Numbered from the stretch's first letter, positions 1 through 8,452 are shown. The stretch: 64,000 nucleotides of DNA from Limisphaera sp026417315 (GCF_049537125.1 NZ_JBMVQY010000002.1:668744-732743), one strand, 5' to 3'. Made by a program: numbers and translations. The notes: a model not told the origin generated them from the letters alone.

Positions 1-579
1 CTGGAGGAAGCCGCCGCCCTGGCGGACCTCGATCGCGCCCTGCGGGAAGCCGAAAAAGCCCGCGCCCGTGAGGCGTTGGCGGACATGCGCGTCGCGGAGG
101 CACAAGCGCGACAGGCCCGGGCCCGACTCGACCTGGTGCGGCACCGACTCGCGTTGGCCACGCTTACCAGCCCCTTCGATGGCGTCGTCGTGGAAGGGGA
201 CCTGAAGCAACACCTGGGCGCGCCGGTCAAACCGGGCGATCCGCTCTTCAAAATCGCGCGCACCGACCGCTTTTACGTCGAGTGCCGCGTCCGCGAGACC
301 GACATTCACGAAGTCCAATCCCAAGCCCCGGGACAAATCGCCTTCCTCAGCCGACCCAAACTCAAATTCCCCGTTCGCGTGGAACGCATCGAACCCGTGG
401 CCCAAACCCATGACGGCCAAAACGTCTTCCTCGTCCGCTGCGTGCCGGAGGGGCCCGTGCCGGATTGGTGGCGCCCCGGCATGACCGGCGTGGCCAAGAT
501 CCACGTCGGCCGCCGGTCCTTCCTCTGGATCCTCACGCATCGCACCATGGACTTCCTGCGCATGTTCTTCTGGATCTGA
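1..579 (+). CDS. HlyD-family periplasmic adaptor, 3' part (5' end outside window)
   Basis: The reading frame is open from the first base of the window, so the gene starts upstream. What remains (192 residues) begins with an Ala/Arg/Glu-rich coiled-coil hairpin. A short beta-rich lipoyl/barrel part follows (near residues 50-90, TSPFDGVVVEGDLKQHLGAP) and then a beta-barrel ending in WRPGMTGVAKIHVG. That last motif is characteristic of membrane-fusion (HlyD/RND adaptor) proteins. The C-terminus carries an extra hydrophobic piece (TMDFLRMFFWI) also seen in adaptors encoded next to M50 proteases. The stop lies 4 bases before the M50 gene, so the two are almost certainly co-transcribed. Predicted role: periplasmic bridge of an export system. 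The substrate is unknown. Confidence 0.85.
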   Translation: MEEAAALADLDRALREAEKARAREALADMRVAEAQARQARARLDLVRHRLALATLTSPFDGVVVEGDLKQHLGAPVKPGDPLFKIARTDRFYVECRVRETDIHEVQSQAPGQIAFLSRPKLKFPVRVERIEPVAQTHDGQNVFLVRCVPEGPVPDWWRPGMTGVAKIHVGRRSFLWILTHRTMDFLRMFFWI

Positions 580-583
580 ACCC

Positions 584-2737
584 ATGCAGCCCGGCAGCCT
601 CCAGAGCGAAAGCTGGCATCGACTCGCCGATCAACGGCTCGCCCTGCGACCCGATGTTCGCGTCCGGCGCCAGTACTTCCGCGGTGAACTCTGGCACGTG
701 CTGGAAGACCCGCTGACGAACCAGTTCTTCCGCCTCCCCGCGGCGGCCTATCAGTTTGTGGCGCGCCTGCGACCCGATCGCACCGTGCAGCAGGCCTGGG
801 AGGAATGCGTCCGCGCCCAGCCCGAGCGCGCCCCCAGCCAGGAAGAGGCCGTCCGCTTGCTGGCCCAACTGCACCAGGCCAATCTGCTCCAAACCGATCA
901 GCCACCCGACAGCGCCCGGTTGTTCGAACGCATGCGCCAACGCCGGCAACGCGTCTGGCAGACCCGCCTGCTCAGCATCATGTTTGCCCGGATCCCCCTG
1001 CTGGATCCGGATCGGTTCCTGCAGCGGGCTCTTCCCTGGGTGCGGTGGTGTTTCGGCCCGGCGGGGCTGGGGCTGTGGTGCCTGACCGTCGGCTGGGCCA
1101 TCAAGGTGGCCCTGGACAACGCCCCGGAGTTGGCCCGCCAGACCGATCGCATCCTGGCCCCGGACAACCTGCTGCTGTTGTACCTGGGCTTTGCCCTGCT
1201 GAAGACCGCGCACGAATTCGGCCACGCCTTCCTGTGCCGACACTTCGGTGGCGAAGTCCACACCATGGGCATCATGTTCATGATCTTCACTCCGGTGCCG
1301 TACGTGGATGCCACTTCTGCCTGGCGCTTCCGGAGTCGGGCCCAGCGCTTGTGGGTGGGGGCCGCCGGCATGTTGGTGGAGCTGTTCATCGCAGCCCTCA
1401 TGACCTTCCTGTGGGCCAACACCGCCCCCGGCACGTTGCACAGTCTGGCCTTCAACATGATGTTCGTGGCCTCCGTCTCCACCGTGCTGTTCAACGCCAA
1501 CCCCCTGATGCGGTTCGACGGGTACTATCTGCTTTCGGATCTGCTGGACATTCCGAACCTCTACACGCGCGCGAATCAGCAACTGGGCTGGCTGGTGGAA
1601 CGCTACGGATTCGGCCGCCGCAACGCCGAAAGCCCCGCCCGCTCGCGTCGGGAAGCGGTGTGGCTGACCCTGTACGGCCTTTGCGGGCACGTCTATCGGC
1701 TCGTGGTCTTCGCGGGGATCCTGTTGTTCGTGGGGAAGCGATTCCTCTTGTTGGGCGTGATCATGGCCACGGTTTGCTTCGTCGGATGGGTCGTTGTGCC
1801 CGCCGTCAAAGCGCTGCATTACTTGATTGCGAGCCCGCGGCTCGAACGGTGCCGGGCCCGCGCCTGGGCCGTGACCGGCGCCACCGTGGCCGGGGTCGGC
1901 CTTTTCCTGGGCGTCGTGCCGTTCCCCAACCATTTTCGCGCCCCCGGGATCGCGCGGGCCAGCCACTATTCCATGGTGACCAGCGAAACCGCCGGCTGGC
2001 TCACCGCCGTGCTCGCACCGCCCGGCCAATCCGTTCAGGCGGGTCAACCGTTGCTCCGGTTCGAGAATCCCGAGCTGGATCTCGAATATCGTCTGGTGGA
2101 GGCCCAATTGGAAGAAACCCGGGCCCTCGAACGCCGCGCCCTTCATCTTCAGACCGCGGATCTTCGTCCCCTGGCGGCGCGACGGGCCGCTCTGGAGCAG
2201 CGCCTGGCCCGACTGGGGGCCGAACGTGCCGCGTTGACCGTGCGCGCCGCTCACACCGGGATCTGGGTCGCCCCGGAAGTCGAGCAGTCGCTCGGCCGCT
2301 GGCTGCCCAGGGGCACGGTCCTGGGCATGTTGCTCGACCCGGAGGAGTTCTGTTTCGAAGCGGTGGTCAACCAGCGCGAAGCCGCCCGGCTCTTTGCAGA
2401 TCCGCTCCAACGCCCCGAGGTCCGTTTGCGCGGTCAGGCCGCTCAAACATTGAGCGTGACCCGTCAACGGATTGTCCCCGCCGACCAACAACGATTGCCC
2501 TCTCCGGCCCTGGGCTGGCGCGGTGGCGGCGAGGTCCCGGTCGCACTGGAAGACCCGGAAGGTCGGCGCGCCGCTGAACCCTTCTTTTTGGTGCGCGCCT
2601 TCCTGGCGGCTCCCTCCTCCGTGGCGCTGCTCCACGGACGGTCCGGGCAGATCCGTTACACTCTGCCGCCCGAGCCACTGCTGCACCAGTGGGCACGTCG
2701 GCTCCATCAACTGTTGCAACGCGAGTACGGGTGGTGA
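584..2737 (+). CDS. M50-family (site-2-protease-like) membrane zinc peptidase with PqqD-like N-terminus and HlyD-like C-terminus
   Basis: This 717-residue integral membrane protein has three parts. Residues 1-105 resemble a PqqD-like peptide-binding wHTH region. Next comes a polytopic membrane domain with the metalloprotease motif HEFGH at 210-214 and a second site NPLMRFDGYY at about 306-315 (Asp312 as third zinc ligand). After about residue 445 a biotinyl-lipoyl/HlyD-like region with a coiled-coil hairpin (about 495-560) follows. Proteins with this layout are annotated as putative peptide zinc metalloproteases (YydH-like) and sit with HlyD adaptors in peptide export or modification loci. 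ATG at 584 follows the upstream stop by 4 bases. The stop overlaps the next gene in a GTGA junction. The domain boundaries are my estimate and the substrate is unknown. Confidence 0.85.
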   Translation: MQPGSLQSESWHRLADQRLALRPDVRVRRQYFRGELWHVLEDPLTNQFFRLPAAAYQFVARLRPDRTVQQAWEECVRAQPERAPSQEEAVRLLAQLHQANLLQTDQPPDSARLFERMRQRRQRVWQTRLLSIMFARIPLLDPDRFLQRALPWVRWCFGPAGLGLWCLTVGWAIKVALDNAPELARQTDRILAPDNLLLLYLGFALLKTAHEFGHAFLCRHFGGEVHTMGIMFMIFTPVPYVDATSAWRFRSRAQRLWVGAAGMLVELFIAALMTFLWANTAPGTLHSLAFNMMFVASVSTVLFNANPLMRFDGYYLLSDLLDIPNLYTRANQQLGWLVERYGFGRRNAESPARSRREAVWLTLYGLCGHVYRLVVFAGILLFVGKRFLLLGVIMATVCFVGWVVVPAVKALHYLIASPRLERCRARAWAVTGATVAGVGLFLGVVPFPNHFRAPGIARASHYSMVTSETAGWLTAVLAPPGQSVQAGQPLLRFENPELDLEYRLVEAQLEETRALERRALHLQTADLRPLAARRAALEQRLARLGAERAALTVRAAHTGIWVAPEVEQSLGRWLPRGTVLGMLLDPEEFCFEAVVNQREAARLFADPLQRPEVRLRGQAAQTLSVTRQRIVPADQQRLPSPALGWRGGGEVPVALEDPEGRRAAEPFFLVRAFLAAPSSVALLHGRSGQIRYTLPPEPLLHQWARRLHQLLQREYGW

Positions 2738-4719
2738 ACGTCTCCATCAGCCAAACGTTTGCCTGGGAACCTGTCCCGCCGCCCCGCGTGCTGGCCGGCC
2801 TGGACGCGCGGGTGGACGCAATCGTGGGCTGGTGCCGGCGCCACGCCGGTCCGGCGCGACGCCTGCGCGCAGAAGCCGAGCTGGTGGACCGTTTGGCACC
2901 CCGATTCTCTCACTGTTCGGACTCAGCCCTGCGGGCCCAATTGCTCGAGTTTCGCGATGCATTTCGGCGACCGAATCGCGTGGAACCCGCCCTGCTCCAT
3001 CAGGCGCTGGCCGCGATCCGCGAAGCGGCCGCCCGCACGATCGGTTTGCAACCTTTCCCCGAGCAGCTCATGGGTGCCCTGGCGTTGCACCGCGGGTTCC
3101 TGGCCGAAATGGCAACCGGGGAGGGCAAAACCCTCACCGCCGGGCTTGCCGCTGTGCTGGCGGGTTGGACCCGGCGGCCCTGCCATGTCATCACCGTCAA
3201 TGATTACCTCGCAGAACGCGACGCAGCGTGGATGCGCCCCTTGTTCGAGTTCTGCGGGGTTACGGTCGGTTGCGTCCTCTCCACCATGGCGGCCACGGAC
3301 CGGCGGCAGGCCTACGCCCGGGACGTGACCTACACCACCAGCAAGGAGGTGGTGGCCGATTTTCTGCGGGATCGCCTGCTCTGGGGCCGGCTTCACACCC
3401 CGGCCCGCCGGTGGCTTCATGCACTGTTGTTGCCCTCCCAGGTGCCGACGGGTTGCGTCCAGCGCGGCCTCCACACGGCCATCGTGGATGAAGCCGACAG
3501 CGTCCTCATCGATGAAGCCGTCACCCCCTTGATCATCTCCGGCACCGGACCGCCCGCGGAAGACGAGGCGGTGTACCGGCGCGCGTGGCAACTTGCCGCC
3601 GCCCTCCTACCCGGCCACGACTACCTCGTCCGTCCGCGCCATCGCGAGGTCGAGCTTCTCCCCCCGGCCCTGGCCCGGTTGGAAGAGGCACTCGACAATC
3701 TTCCGCCCCTCTGGCGCAGTCCGGCCCGGCGTCGTCAACTGCTGCAGCAGGCCCTCGTGGCCCGCGAGTTCTTCCATCGCGACCGCCAGTACGTCGTCCA
3801 GGACGGGAAGATCGTCATCGTGGACGAATTCACCGGCCGGCTGATGCCTCTGCGCCGCTGGCGGGATGGCCTCCACCAACTCATCGAGGCCAAGGAAGGA
3901 CTCCCGGTCACTCCTCCCGACCACACCCTGGCCCGGCTGAGTTTCCAGCGCTTTTATCGCCTTTACCGCCACCTTTCCGGCATGACCGGTACCGCGCGGG
4001 AGGCCGCTGCCGAGCTGTGGCACATTTATCGGCTGGCGGTCGTGGTCATCCCCACCCACCGTCCCTGCATTCGCCAACACTGGCCCGATCGTGTGTTTCC
4101 CGACGCCGCCAGCAAGTGGGCGGCGGTCGTGGAAGAAATCGAGCGGCTCCATCGCACCGGCCGGCCCGTCCTGGTCGGGACGCGCAGCGTGGCGGCCAGC
4201 GAAGACCTGGCACGACGCCTTTCCGAACGCGGGCTGCCCTTCAGCCTCCTCCATGCCACCCGCCACCGCGAAGAAGCCCGCATTGTGGCAGAGGCCGGTC
4301 ACCGCGGCAAAATCACGATTGCAACCAACATGGCCGGTCGCGGGACGGACATCAAACTGGGCCCCGGCGTCGCCGCGCTGGGCGGACTCCACGTCATCGC
4401 CACCGAGCGACATGAGAGTCCGCGGATCGACCGGCAGCTTTACGGCCGCGCCGCCCGCCAGGGGGATCCCGGCAGCGCCCAGACCTTCCTGAGCCTCGAA
4501 GACGAGTTGTTCGTGCGGTTCCTGCCCGAACCCCTGCGCCACGCGCTGGCCCGTTACATCCGGGTCCATGGGCCCGGAGCCCAGACCGTCGCGGCCGCTG
4601 CTTGCGTGCTGGCCCAGTCCCGCGCCGCACGGTTGGCCCGACGCCAACGTCAAGCCGTACTCCGCTACGACACCTGGCTGGACGAATCCCTCGCCTTCAC
4701 CCCGCCCCACCGCACCTGA
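2734..4719 (+). CDS. Short SecA-family ATPase lacking the C-terminal translocation domains
   Basis: The predicted protein has 661 residues, versus roughly 800-950 for housekeeping SecA. Visible parts in order are: Walker A MATGEGKT (about 126-133), the DEAD-like box VDEADS (about 251-256), and a preprotein cross-linking domain ending in IVDEFTGRLMPLRRW. These are followed by NBD2 with TNMAGRGTDI and ERHESPRIDRQLYGRAARQGDPG. The protein stops shortly after a YDTWLDES segment that aligns with the YDDVMN stretch opening the helical scaffold. The helical wing, two-helix finger and zinc-binding tail are therefore absent. Start: GTG at 2734 overlaps the preceding stop by 4 bases (translational coupling); GTG at 2731 or 2689 are alternatives. 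It is likely an accessory ATPase serving the neighbouring M50/HlyD pair, not the general secretory motor (inference). Confidence 0.88.
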   Translation: MNVSISQTFAWEPVPPPRVLAGLDARVDAIVGWCRRHAGPARRLRAEAELVDRLAPRFSHCSDSALRAQLLEFRDAFRRPNRVEPALLHQALAAIREAAARTIGLQPFPEQLMGALALHRGFLAEMATGEGKTLTAGLAAVLAGWTRRPCHVITVNDYLAERDAAWMRPLFEFCGVTVGCVLSTMAATDRRQAYARDVTYTTSKEVVADFLRDRLLWGRLHTPARRWLHALLLPSQVPTGCVQRGLHTAIVDEADSVLIDEAVTPLIISGTGPPAEDEAVYRRAWQLAAALLPGHDYLVRPRHREVELLPPALARLEEALDNLPPLWRSPARRRQLLQQALVAREFFHRDRQYVVQDGKIVIVDEFTGRLMPLRRWRDGLHQLIEAKEGLPVTPPDHTLARLSFQRFYRLYRHLSGMTGTAREAAAELWHIYRLAVVVIPTHRPCIRQHWPDRVFPDAASKWAAVVEEIERLHRTGRPVLVGTRSVAASEDLARRLSERGLPFSLLHATRHREEARIVAEAGHRGKITIATNMAGRGTDIKLGPGVAALGGLHVIATERHESPRIDRQLYGRAARQGDPGSAQTFLSLEDELFVRFLPEPLRHALARYIRVHGPGAQTVAAAACVLAQSRAARLARRQRQAVLRYDTWLDESLAFTPPHRT

Positions 4720-5070
4720 AACCATCCTGGGTTCCGGAGGTTCGCGTGCGGTCGTCCCGCTCCGTCCGTTCGAGGAACTTCTTTGCGCGCTCCGTCACAA
4801 TCCGGGCCGGCCCTTGGGAGAAGATCCGCGGGTTGCGCCCTGGCAGGGCGTCGTCGGGTTGGGGGCAAGGGAGTGTCCGGACCGTTGCGCGGGCGCGCGG
4901 ATGGGGTGCGCCCTCGGCGCACATACGGGCCCGTGCGAGCCGGTGGACCGCGGGGGGCCGCGATTGCCTTGGCACCCGATCCTCAGGATCCCGCGTGAAG
5001 CGCCCTGTCCCCTCGGCCTCCGCCTGCCGAGGACTCCCGACATTTGGCCGGGCTTTCGAGGTACCCAAAC

Positions 5071-5096
5071 GGAATGCGGCGCATGCCCGATTTTTT
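5071..5096 (+). terminator. Possible Rho-independent terminator upstream of rplB
   Basis: A short imperfect hairpin (arms GGAATGC and GCATGCC, one mismatch, 3-base loop) is followed after three bases by six consecutive T residues. It would end transcription from the SecA-like gene before the ribosomal promoter. The stem is weak, so confidence is low. Confidence 0.35.
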
Positions 5097-5108
5097 CCAA
5101 AAACCCCC

Positions 5109-5136
5109 TTGCGCTTCCAGGGCCGCGTGATAAACT
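5109..5136 (+). promoter_or_regulatory. Candidate sigma70-type promoter for the rplB operon
   Basis: TTGCGC and TAAACT are separated by 16 bases, each matching four of six consensus positions, in a locally less GC-rich patch about 135 bases before the rplB ATG. It lies just downstream of the possible terminator, which fits the start of a new transcription unit. No second box of comparable quality was seen nearby. Confidence 0.4.
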
Positions 5137-5270
5137 TTGTGCTCCGTTTCGCCCCGAAAGGCGGGGATCAAACGGACAGCATTGTGTTGGCGGGCCGACA
5201 ACCGAGTCCCCTTCGGGCCGGGATTGAGGGTCCGCAGCTCCAGGAATTGCTGACAACAAATTGGGTTTTT

Positions 5271-6125
5271 ATGCCAGTAAAAACGTTTCGGCCGCTGACG
5301 CCGTCGCTGCGGTTCATGACGGTCGCGGACTTCAGTGACATCACGAAGACGCGACCGGAGAAGGACCTGGTTGTCACGCGCAAAAAGACCGGTGGCCGCA
5401 ACATGTACGGCCGCATCACCGCGCGCGGCATCGGCGGCGGTCACAAGCAGAAGATCCGCCTGGTTGATTTCAAGCGGGACAAGCACGGGGTCGAGGCGAC
5501 CGTGATCGCCATCGAGTACGACCCGTGTCGTTCGGCCCGGCTGGCACTCTTGCAGTACCAGGACGGGGAGAAACGGTACATCATTGCCCCGAACGGCTTG
5601 AAAGTGGGCAGCAAGGTGGTCAGCGGGCCCACGGCCCCGCCGGAGGTGGGGAATGCACTGCCGTTGAAGGCCATCCCGGTGGGGTTGCCCATCCACAACA
5701 TCGAGTTGGTGCCGGGCAAGGGCGCCCAGCTGGTTCGGAGTGCCGGCAGCGCCGCCACTTTGATGTCACGCGACGGTGGCTACGCCCAAATCCGGTTGCC
5801 GTCCGGAGAAATCCGTCTCATCAACGAAAACTGCTATGCCACCATCGGTCAGGTGGGCAACCTTGACCACAACAACGTGGTCTTGGGGAAAGCCGGGCGC
5901 AGCCGCCATTTGGGGATCCGCCCCATCACCCGTGGAGTGGCCCGGAACCCGGTGGATCACCCCAACGGTGGCGGTGCCGGCAAAGCCAAGTCGGGCGGGG
6001 GCTGGCACCAACTGACGTCGCCCTGGGGCCTGTTGGCCAAGGGCGGTCGGACACGCGACAGACACAAACCCTCCAACCGCTTCATCCTGGTCCGCCGCAA
6101 CGGACTGCCGATGAAGAAGAAATAA
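5271..6125 (+). CDS. rplB: 50S ribosomal protein L2
   Basis: The product has 284 residues, close to the usual 275-280. L2 helps form the peptidyl-transferase surroundings and subunit bridges. Family signatures include KTGGRNMYGRITARGIGGGHKQK near the N-terminus and the conserved C-terminal block GVARNPVDHPNGGGAGKAKSG. The reading frame is open further upstream, but ATG at 5271 gives the canonical N-terminus (MPVKTFRPLTPS). No strong Shine-Dalgarno sequence precedes it. It is the first gene of the ribosomal block here: rpsJ, rplC, rplD and rplW, which normally precede it, are not adjacent. Confidence 0.97.
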   Translation: MPVKTFRPLTPSLRFMTVADFSDITKTRPEKDLVVTRKKTGGRNMYGRITARGIGGGHKQKIRLVDFKRDKHGVEATVIAIEYDPCRSARLALLQYQDGEKRYIIAPNGLKVGSKVVSGPTAPPEVGNALPLKAIPVGLPIHNIELVPGKGAQLVRSAGSAATLMSRDGGYAQIRLPSGEIRLINENCYATIGQVGNLDHNNVVLGKAGRSRHLGIRPITRGVARNPVDHPNGGGAGKAKSGGGWHQLTSPWGLLAKGGRTRDRHKPSNRFILVRRNGLPMKKK

Positions 6126-6131
6126 CCAGCC

Positions 6132-6410
6132 ATGGGTCGTTCGCTCAAAAAAGGTCCCTTCGTCGACCTGCATTTGCTGGAGAAAATCCAGAAGGCTCGC
6201 GCCACGGGCTCGAGGGCTCCCATCCGCACGTGGTCGCGTCGGTCGGTCATCACGCCGGACTTTGTGGGTCTGACCTTCAACGTGCACAACGGGAAGACCT
6301 TCCAGCCCGTGTTTGTCACCGAGAACATGGTGGGCCACCGGCTGGGGGAGTTTGCGCCCACGCGAACGTTCCGCAAACACGGCGCCCACACTGCCAAAGC
6401 GGAGAAGTGA
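6132..6410 (+). CDS. rpsS: 30S ribosomal protein S19
   Basis: The product has 92 residues with the standard S19 N-terminus MGRSLKKGPFVD and the conserved segment RSVITPDFVGLTFNVHNGK, ending in the usual basic tail (EFAPTRTFRKHGA). S19 binds the 16S 3' domain in the small-subunit head with S13. It starts 6 bases after rplB and ends 1 base before rplV, as in classical S10-type operons. Confidence 0.97.
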   Translation: MGRSLKKGPFVDLHLLEKIQKARATGSRAPIRTWSRRSVITPDFVGLTFNVHNGKTFQPVFVTENMVGHRLGEFAPTRTFRKHGAHTAKAEK

Positions 6411-6411
6411 T

Positions 6412-6762
6412 ATGGAGGTTTACGCCGTTACACGCAACGTGCCGATGTCGGCCCAGAAAATGCGCGAGGTGGTGCGGCAAATCCAGGGGCTGCCCGCCCT
6501 CCAGGCGCAGGCCCTGTTGTCCTTCATCCCGCGCAAAGGGGCCCGGTACGCCGCGCAAACCCTCAAGTCGGCCCTGGCCAACGCCGAGGAACTGGCGCGA
6601 CAGGGCAAATTCGAACGGGTCCGCCCCGAGCAGTGGCGGATCCGGCTCGCCGTCGCAGAGACCGGCGTCACCTACAAGCGGTTCATCCCCAAGGCGCGCG
6701 GCGCCGCCGGTCCCATCCGCAAACGCCATTGCCACGTCCGCATCGTGCTGAGTACCGACTGA
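6412..6762 (+). CDS. rplV: 50S ribosomal protein L22
   Basis: The product has 116 residues. L22 lines the peptide exit tunnel. Recognisable features are the N-terminal helix (SAQKMREVVRQIQGL), the region KSALANAEELARQ corresponding to the usual SAxANAE motif, and the C-terminal hairpin ending RAAGPIRKRHCHVRIVL. ATG at 6412 follows the rpsS stop by one base. A GTG upstream in the same frame lies inside rpsS and is not needed. Confidence 0.96.
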   Translation: MEVYAVTRNVPMSAQKMREVVRQIQGLPALQAQALLSFIPRKGARYAAQTLKSALANAEELARQGKFERVRPEQWRIRLAVAETGVTYKRFIPKARGAAGPIRKRHCHVRIVLSTD

Positions 6763-6778
6763 ACCGATCTTTGCCTGT

Positions 6779-7483
6779 ATGGGTCAGAAAACCAATCCCA
6801 TTGGCCTGCGGGTCACCGTCAACAAGGACTGGCGGTCCCAGTGGTTCGCCAGCAAAAAGGACTTCGCCAAGCTGGTGGCGGAGGATTTTGCCATCCGTCA
6901 GTATCTGAAGAAGAAGCTGGAATCTGCGTCCGTGTCCCGGATCCTCATTGAGCGGGCCGCCAACCGCTGCCGCGTCACCATTCGGACCGCCCGCCCGGGC
7001 GTGGTCATCGGGCGCAAGGGCGCCGAAATCGACCGGATCAAGGAGGAACTGAGCCGGATGACCGGCAAGGAGATCTACATCCACATCGACGACAATTTCA
7101 AACCGGAGGTGGAGGCCCAGCTCATCGCCGAGAACGTCGCCCTGCAGCTGGAACGACGGGTCTCGTTCCGCCGCGCCATGAAGAAGGCGATTCAGGCCGC
7201 GCGCGACTGCCGCGACGTCAAAATCGAAGGCATCAAGATTCGCTGTGCCGGCCGGTTGGGGGGAGCCGAACTGGCCCGCGTCGAACAGTATCACTGGGGG
7301 CGGGTGCCCCTGCACACCCTGCGGGCGAACATTGACTACGGGTTTGCCGAAGCCAACACCGTCTATGGTCGGATCGGCGTCAAGTGCTGGGTCTGTCACG
7401 GCGAGAACACGGGCCCGAATCAGCGCGGCCGGACCGTACCCGGCGCCACCGGTTCCGCCACCCCGGCCAGGTCCAACCCTTGA
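6779..7483 (+). CDS. rpsC: 30S ribosomal protein S3
   Basis: The product has 234 residues and begins MGQKTNPIGLRV. It contains the type-II KH domain with the loop VVIGRKGAEIDRIKEEL (around 78-94) and the C-terminal S3 domain (GIKIRCAGRLGGAELARVE). S3 sits at the mRNA entry of the small subunit. The last ~20 residues (TVPGATGSATPARSNP) are a short low-complexity tail. It lies 16 bases after rplV and 17 before rplP. Confidence 0.97.
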   Translation: MGQKTNPIGLRVTVNKDWRSQWFASKKDFAKLVAEDFAIRQYLKKKLESASVSRILIERAANRCRVTIRTARPGVVIGRKGAEIDRIKEELSRMTGKEIYIHIDDNFKPEVEAQLIAENVALQLERRVSFRRAMKKAIQAARDCRDVKIEGIKIRCAGRLGGAELARVEQYHWGRVPLHTLRANIDYGFAEANTVYGRIGVKCWVCHGENTGPNQRGRTVPGATGSATPARSNP

Positions 7484-7500
7484 ATTGGAGGAATTGAGCC

Positions 7501-7920
7501 ATGCCGTTGATGCCCGAAAGGGTCAAGTACCGGAAGATGCACCGGGGCAGCCGCGCCGGCATTGCCTGGCGGGGCAACACGGTGGCCTTTGGCGAATACG
7601 GCCTGCAGGCCCTGGAACGCTGCTGGCTCGACACCAAGCAGATCGAGGCCGCCCGTGTGGCCATCAGCCGCCACATGAAACGCCACGGCAAGCTCTGGAT
7701 CCGCGTCTTCCCGCAAAAGTCCTACACCAAAAAGCCGTTGGAAACGCGCATGGGCAAGGGCAAGGGCCCCGTCGAATCCTGGGTGGCCGTGGTTCGGCCC
7801 GCCCAAATCTTGTTCGAGCTGGATGGCGTGCCCGAGGCCACGGCGCGCGAAGCGCTGCGCCTGGCCGCCAGCAAGCTGCCCATCGCCACCCGGTTCATTT
7901 CGCGCCACGCCCACGGCTGA
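7501..7920 (+). CDS. rplP: 50S ribosomal protein L16
   Basis: The product has 139 residues, the normal length. Signatures: MPERVKYRKMHRG at the start, RHMKRHGKLWIRVFPQKSYTKKP in the middle and RMGKGKGPVESWVAVV. L16 binds 23S rRNA near the A site. This is one of the few genes here with a clear Shine-Dalgarno, GGAGG about 9 bases before ATG 7501. The upstream gene is rpsC, 17 bases away. Confidence 0.97.
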   Translation: MPLMPERVKYRKMHRGSRAGIAWRGNTVAFGEYGLQALERCWLDTKQIEAARVAISRHMKRHGKLWIRVFPQKSYTKKPLETRMGKGKGPVESWVAVVRPAQILFELDGVPEATAREALRLAASKLPIATRFISRHAHG

Positions 7921-7937
7921 GCCTGCTGCCGACGCCT

Positions 7938-8144
7938 ATGAAAAGGGACGAACGCCGCAAAATCCAGGAAATGACCCTGCCGGAGCTGCAGGCCAAACTG
8001 CGCGACCTGCGCCAGGAGCTTTTCAATTTGCGTTTGCAGAAGGCCAGTGCCCAGCTGGAGAAGCCCGACCGCCTGCGCATGCTGCGGCGGCACATTGCCC
8101 GGCTGGAAACCCGAGTGACCCAGTTGCGACGCCAAGCGGCTTGA
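7938..8144 (+). CDS. rpmC: 50S ribosomal protein L29
   Basis: The product has 68 residues, normal for L29, forming a two-helix coiled coil at the tunnel exit where SRP and trigger factor dock. The motif LRDLRQELFNLRLQKASAQLEKP contains the family's core ELFNLRxQ segment. The frame is open upstream into rplP, but ATG 7938 gives the expected length and lies 17 bases after the rplP stop. It is followed by rpsQ, the standard order. Confidence 0.95.
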   Translation: MKRDERRKIQEMTLPELQAKLRDLRQELFNLRLQKASAQLEKPDRLRMLRRHIARLETRVTQLRRQAA

Positions 8145-8155
8145 ACACCGAACCT

Positions 8156-8440
8156 ATGGCAGAGACTCCAACAACCCCTTCGGTCCAGCGGGGACACCGC
8201 AAGGAACGGGTCGGGGAAGTCATCGCCGCCCGGATGGCCAAGACCATCACGGTGCGGGTCGAGCGGCGCTTCGCCCACCCCCGGTTCCGCAAGGTGGTCA
8301 AGGCTTACAAAAAGTATTACGTCCACGACGAAAAGGGAGAGGCCCGCGTCGGCGACCGTGTTCGCATCGTCGAGACGCGGCCCATCTCCAAGACCAAACG
8401 CTGGCGGCTGGTCGAGATCCTCGAACGCGCCGCCGCCTGA
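8156..8440 (+). CDS. rpsQ: 30S ribosomal protein S17
   Basis: The product has 94 residues, an OB-fold protein binding 16S helices h7 and h11. Typical motifs: KERVGEVIAARMAKTITVRVERR at the N-terminal half, then YKKYYVHDEKGEARVGDRVRIVETRPISKTKRWRLVEI. A short extra N-terminal stretch (about 13 residues, Thr/Pro-rich) precedes the canonical start. ATG 8156 lies 11 bases after rpmC. Confidence 0.96.
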   Translation: MAETPTTPSVQRGHRKERVGEVIAARMAKTITVRVERRFAHPRFRKVVKAYKKYYVHDEKGEARVGDRVRIVETRPISKTKRWRLVEILERAAA

Positions 8441-8452
8441 GGAACAAGTCGT

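Larger units (their letters stand above)
4720..5270 (+). other. Intergenic stretch / leader in front of the ribosomal operon
   Basis: No convincing coding frame was found. The stretch separates the SecA-like gene from rplB. It holds a possible terminator at 5071-5096 and a plausible promoter at 5109-5136 (listed separately), leaving a leader of roughly 130 bases before rplB. Several short inverted repeats are visible but none matches an autoregulatory L4 or S8 leader I can recognise. Confidence 0.5.

Noticed and set aside
533..2719. 728-codon open frame on the minus strand
   Set aside because: It is the antisense of the M50 gene; the translation is Gln/His/Gly-rich without any domain, as expected opposite a GC-rich gene.
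4602..5270. N-terminal extension of L2 from the open upstream frame
   Set aside because: It would overlap the SecA-like gene and lacks homology; L2 begins normally at 5271.
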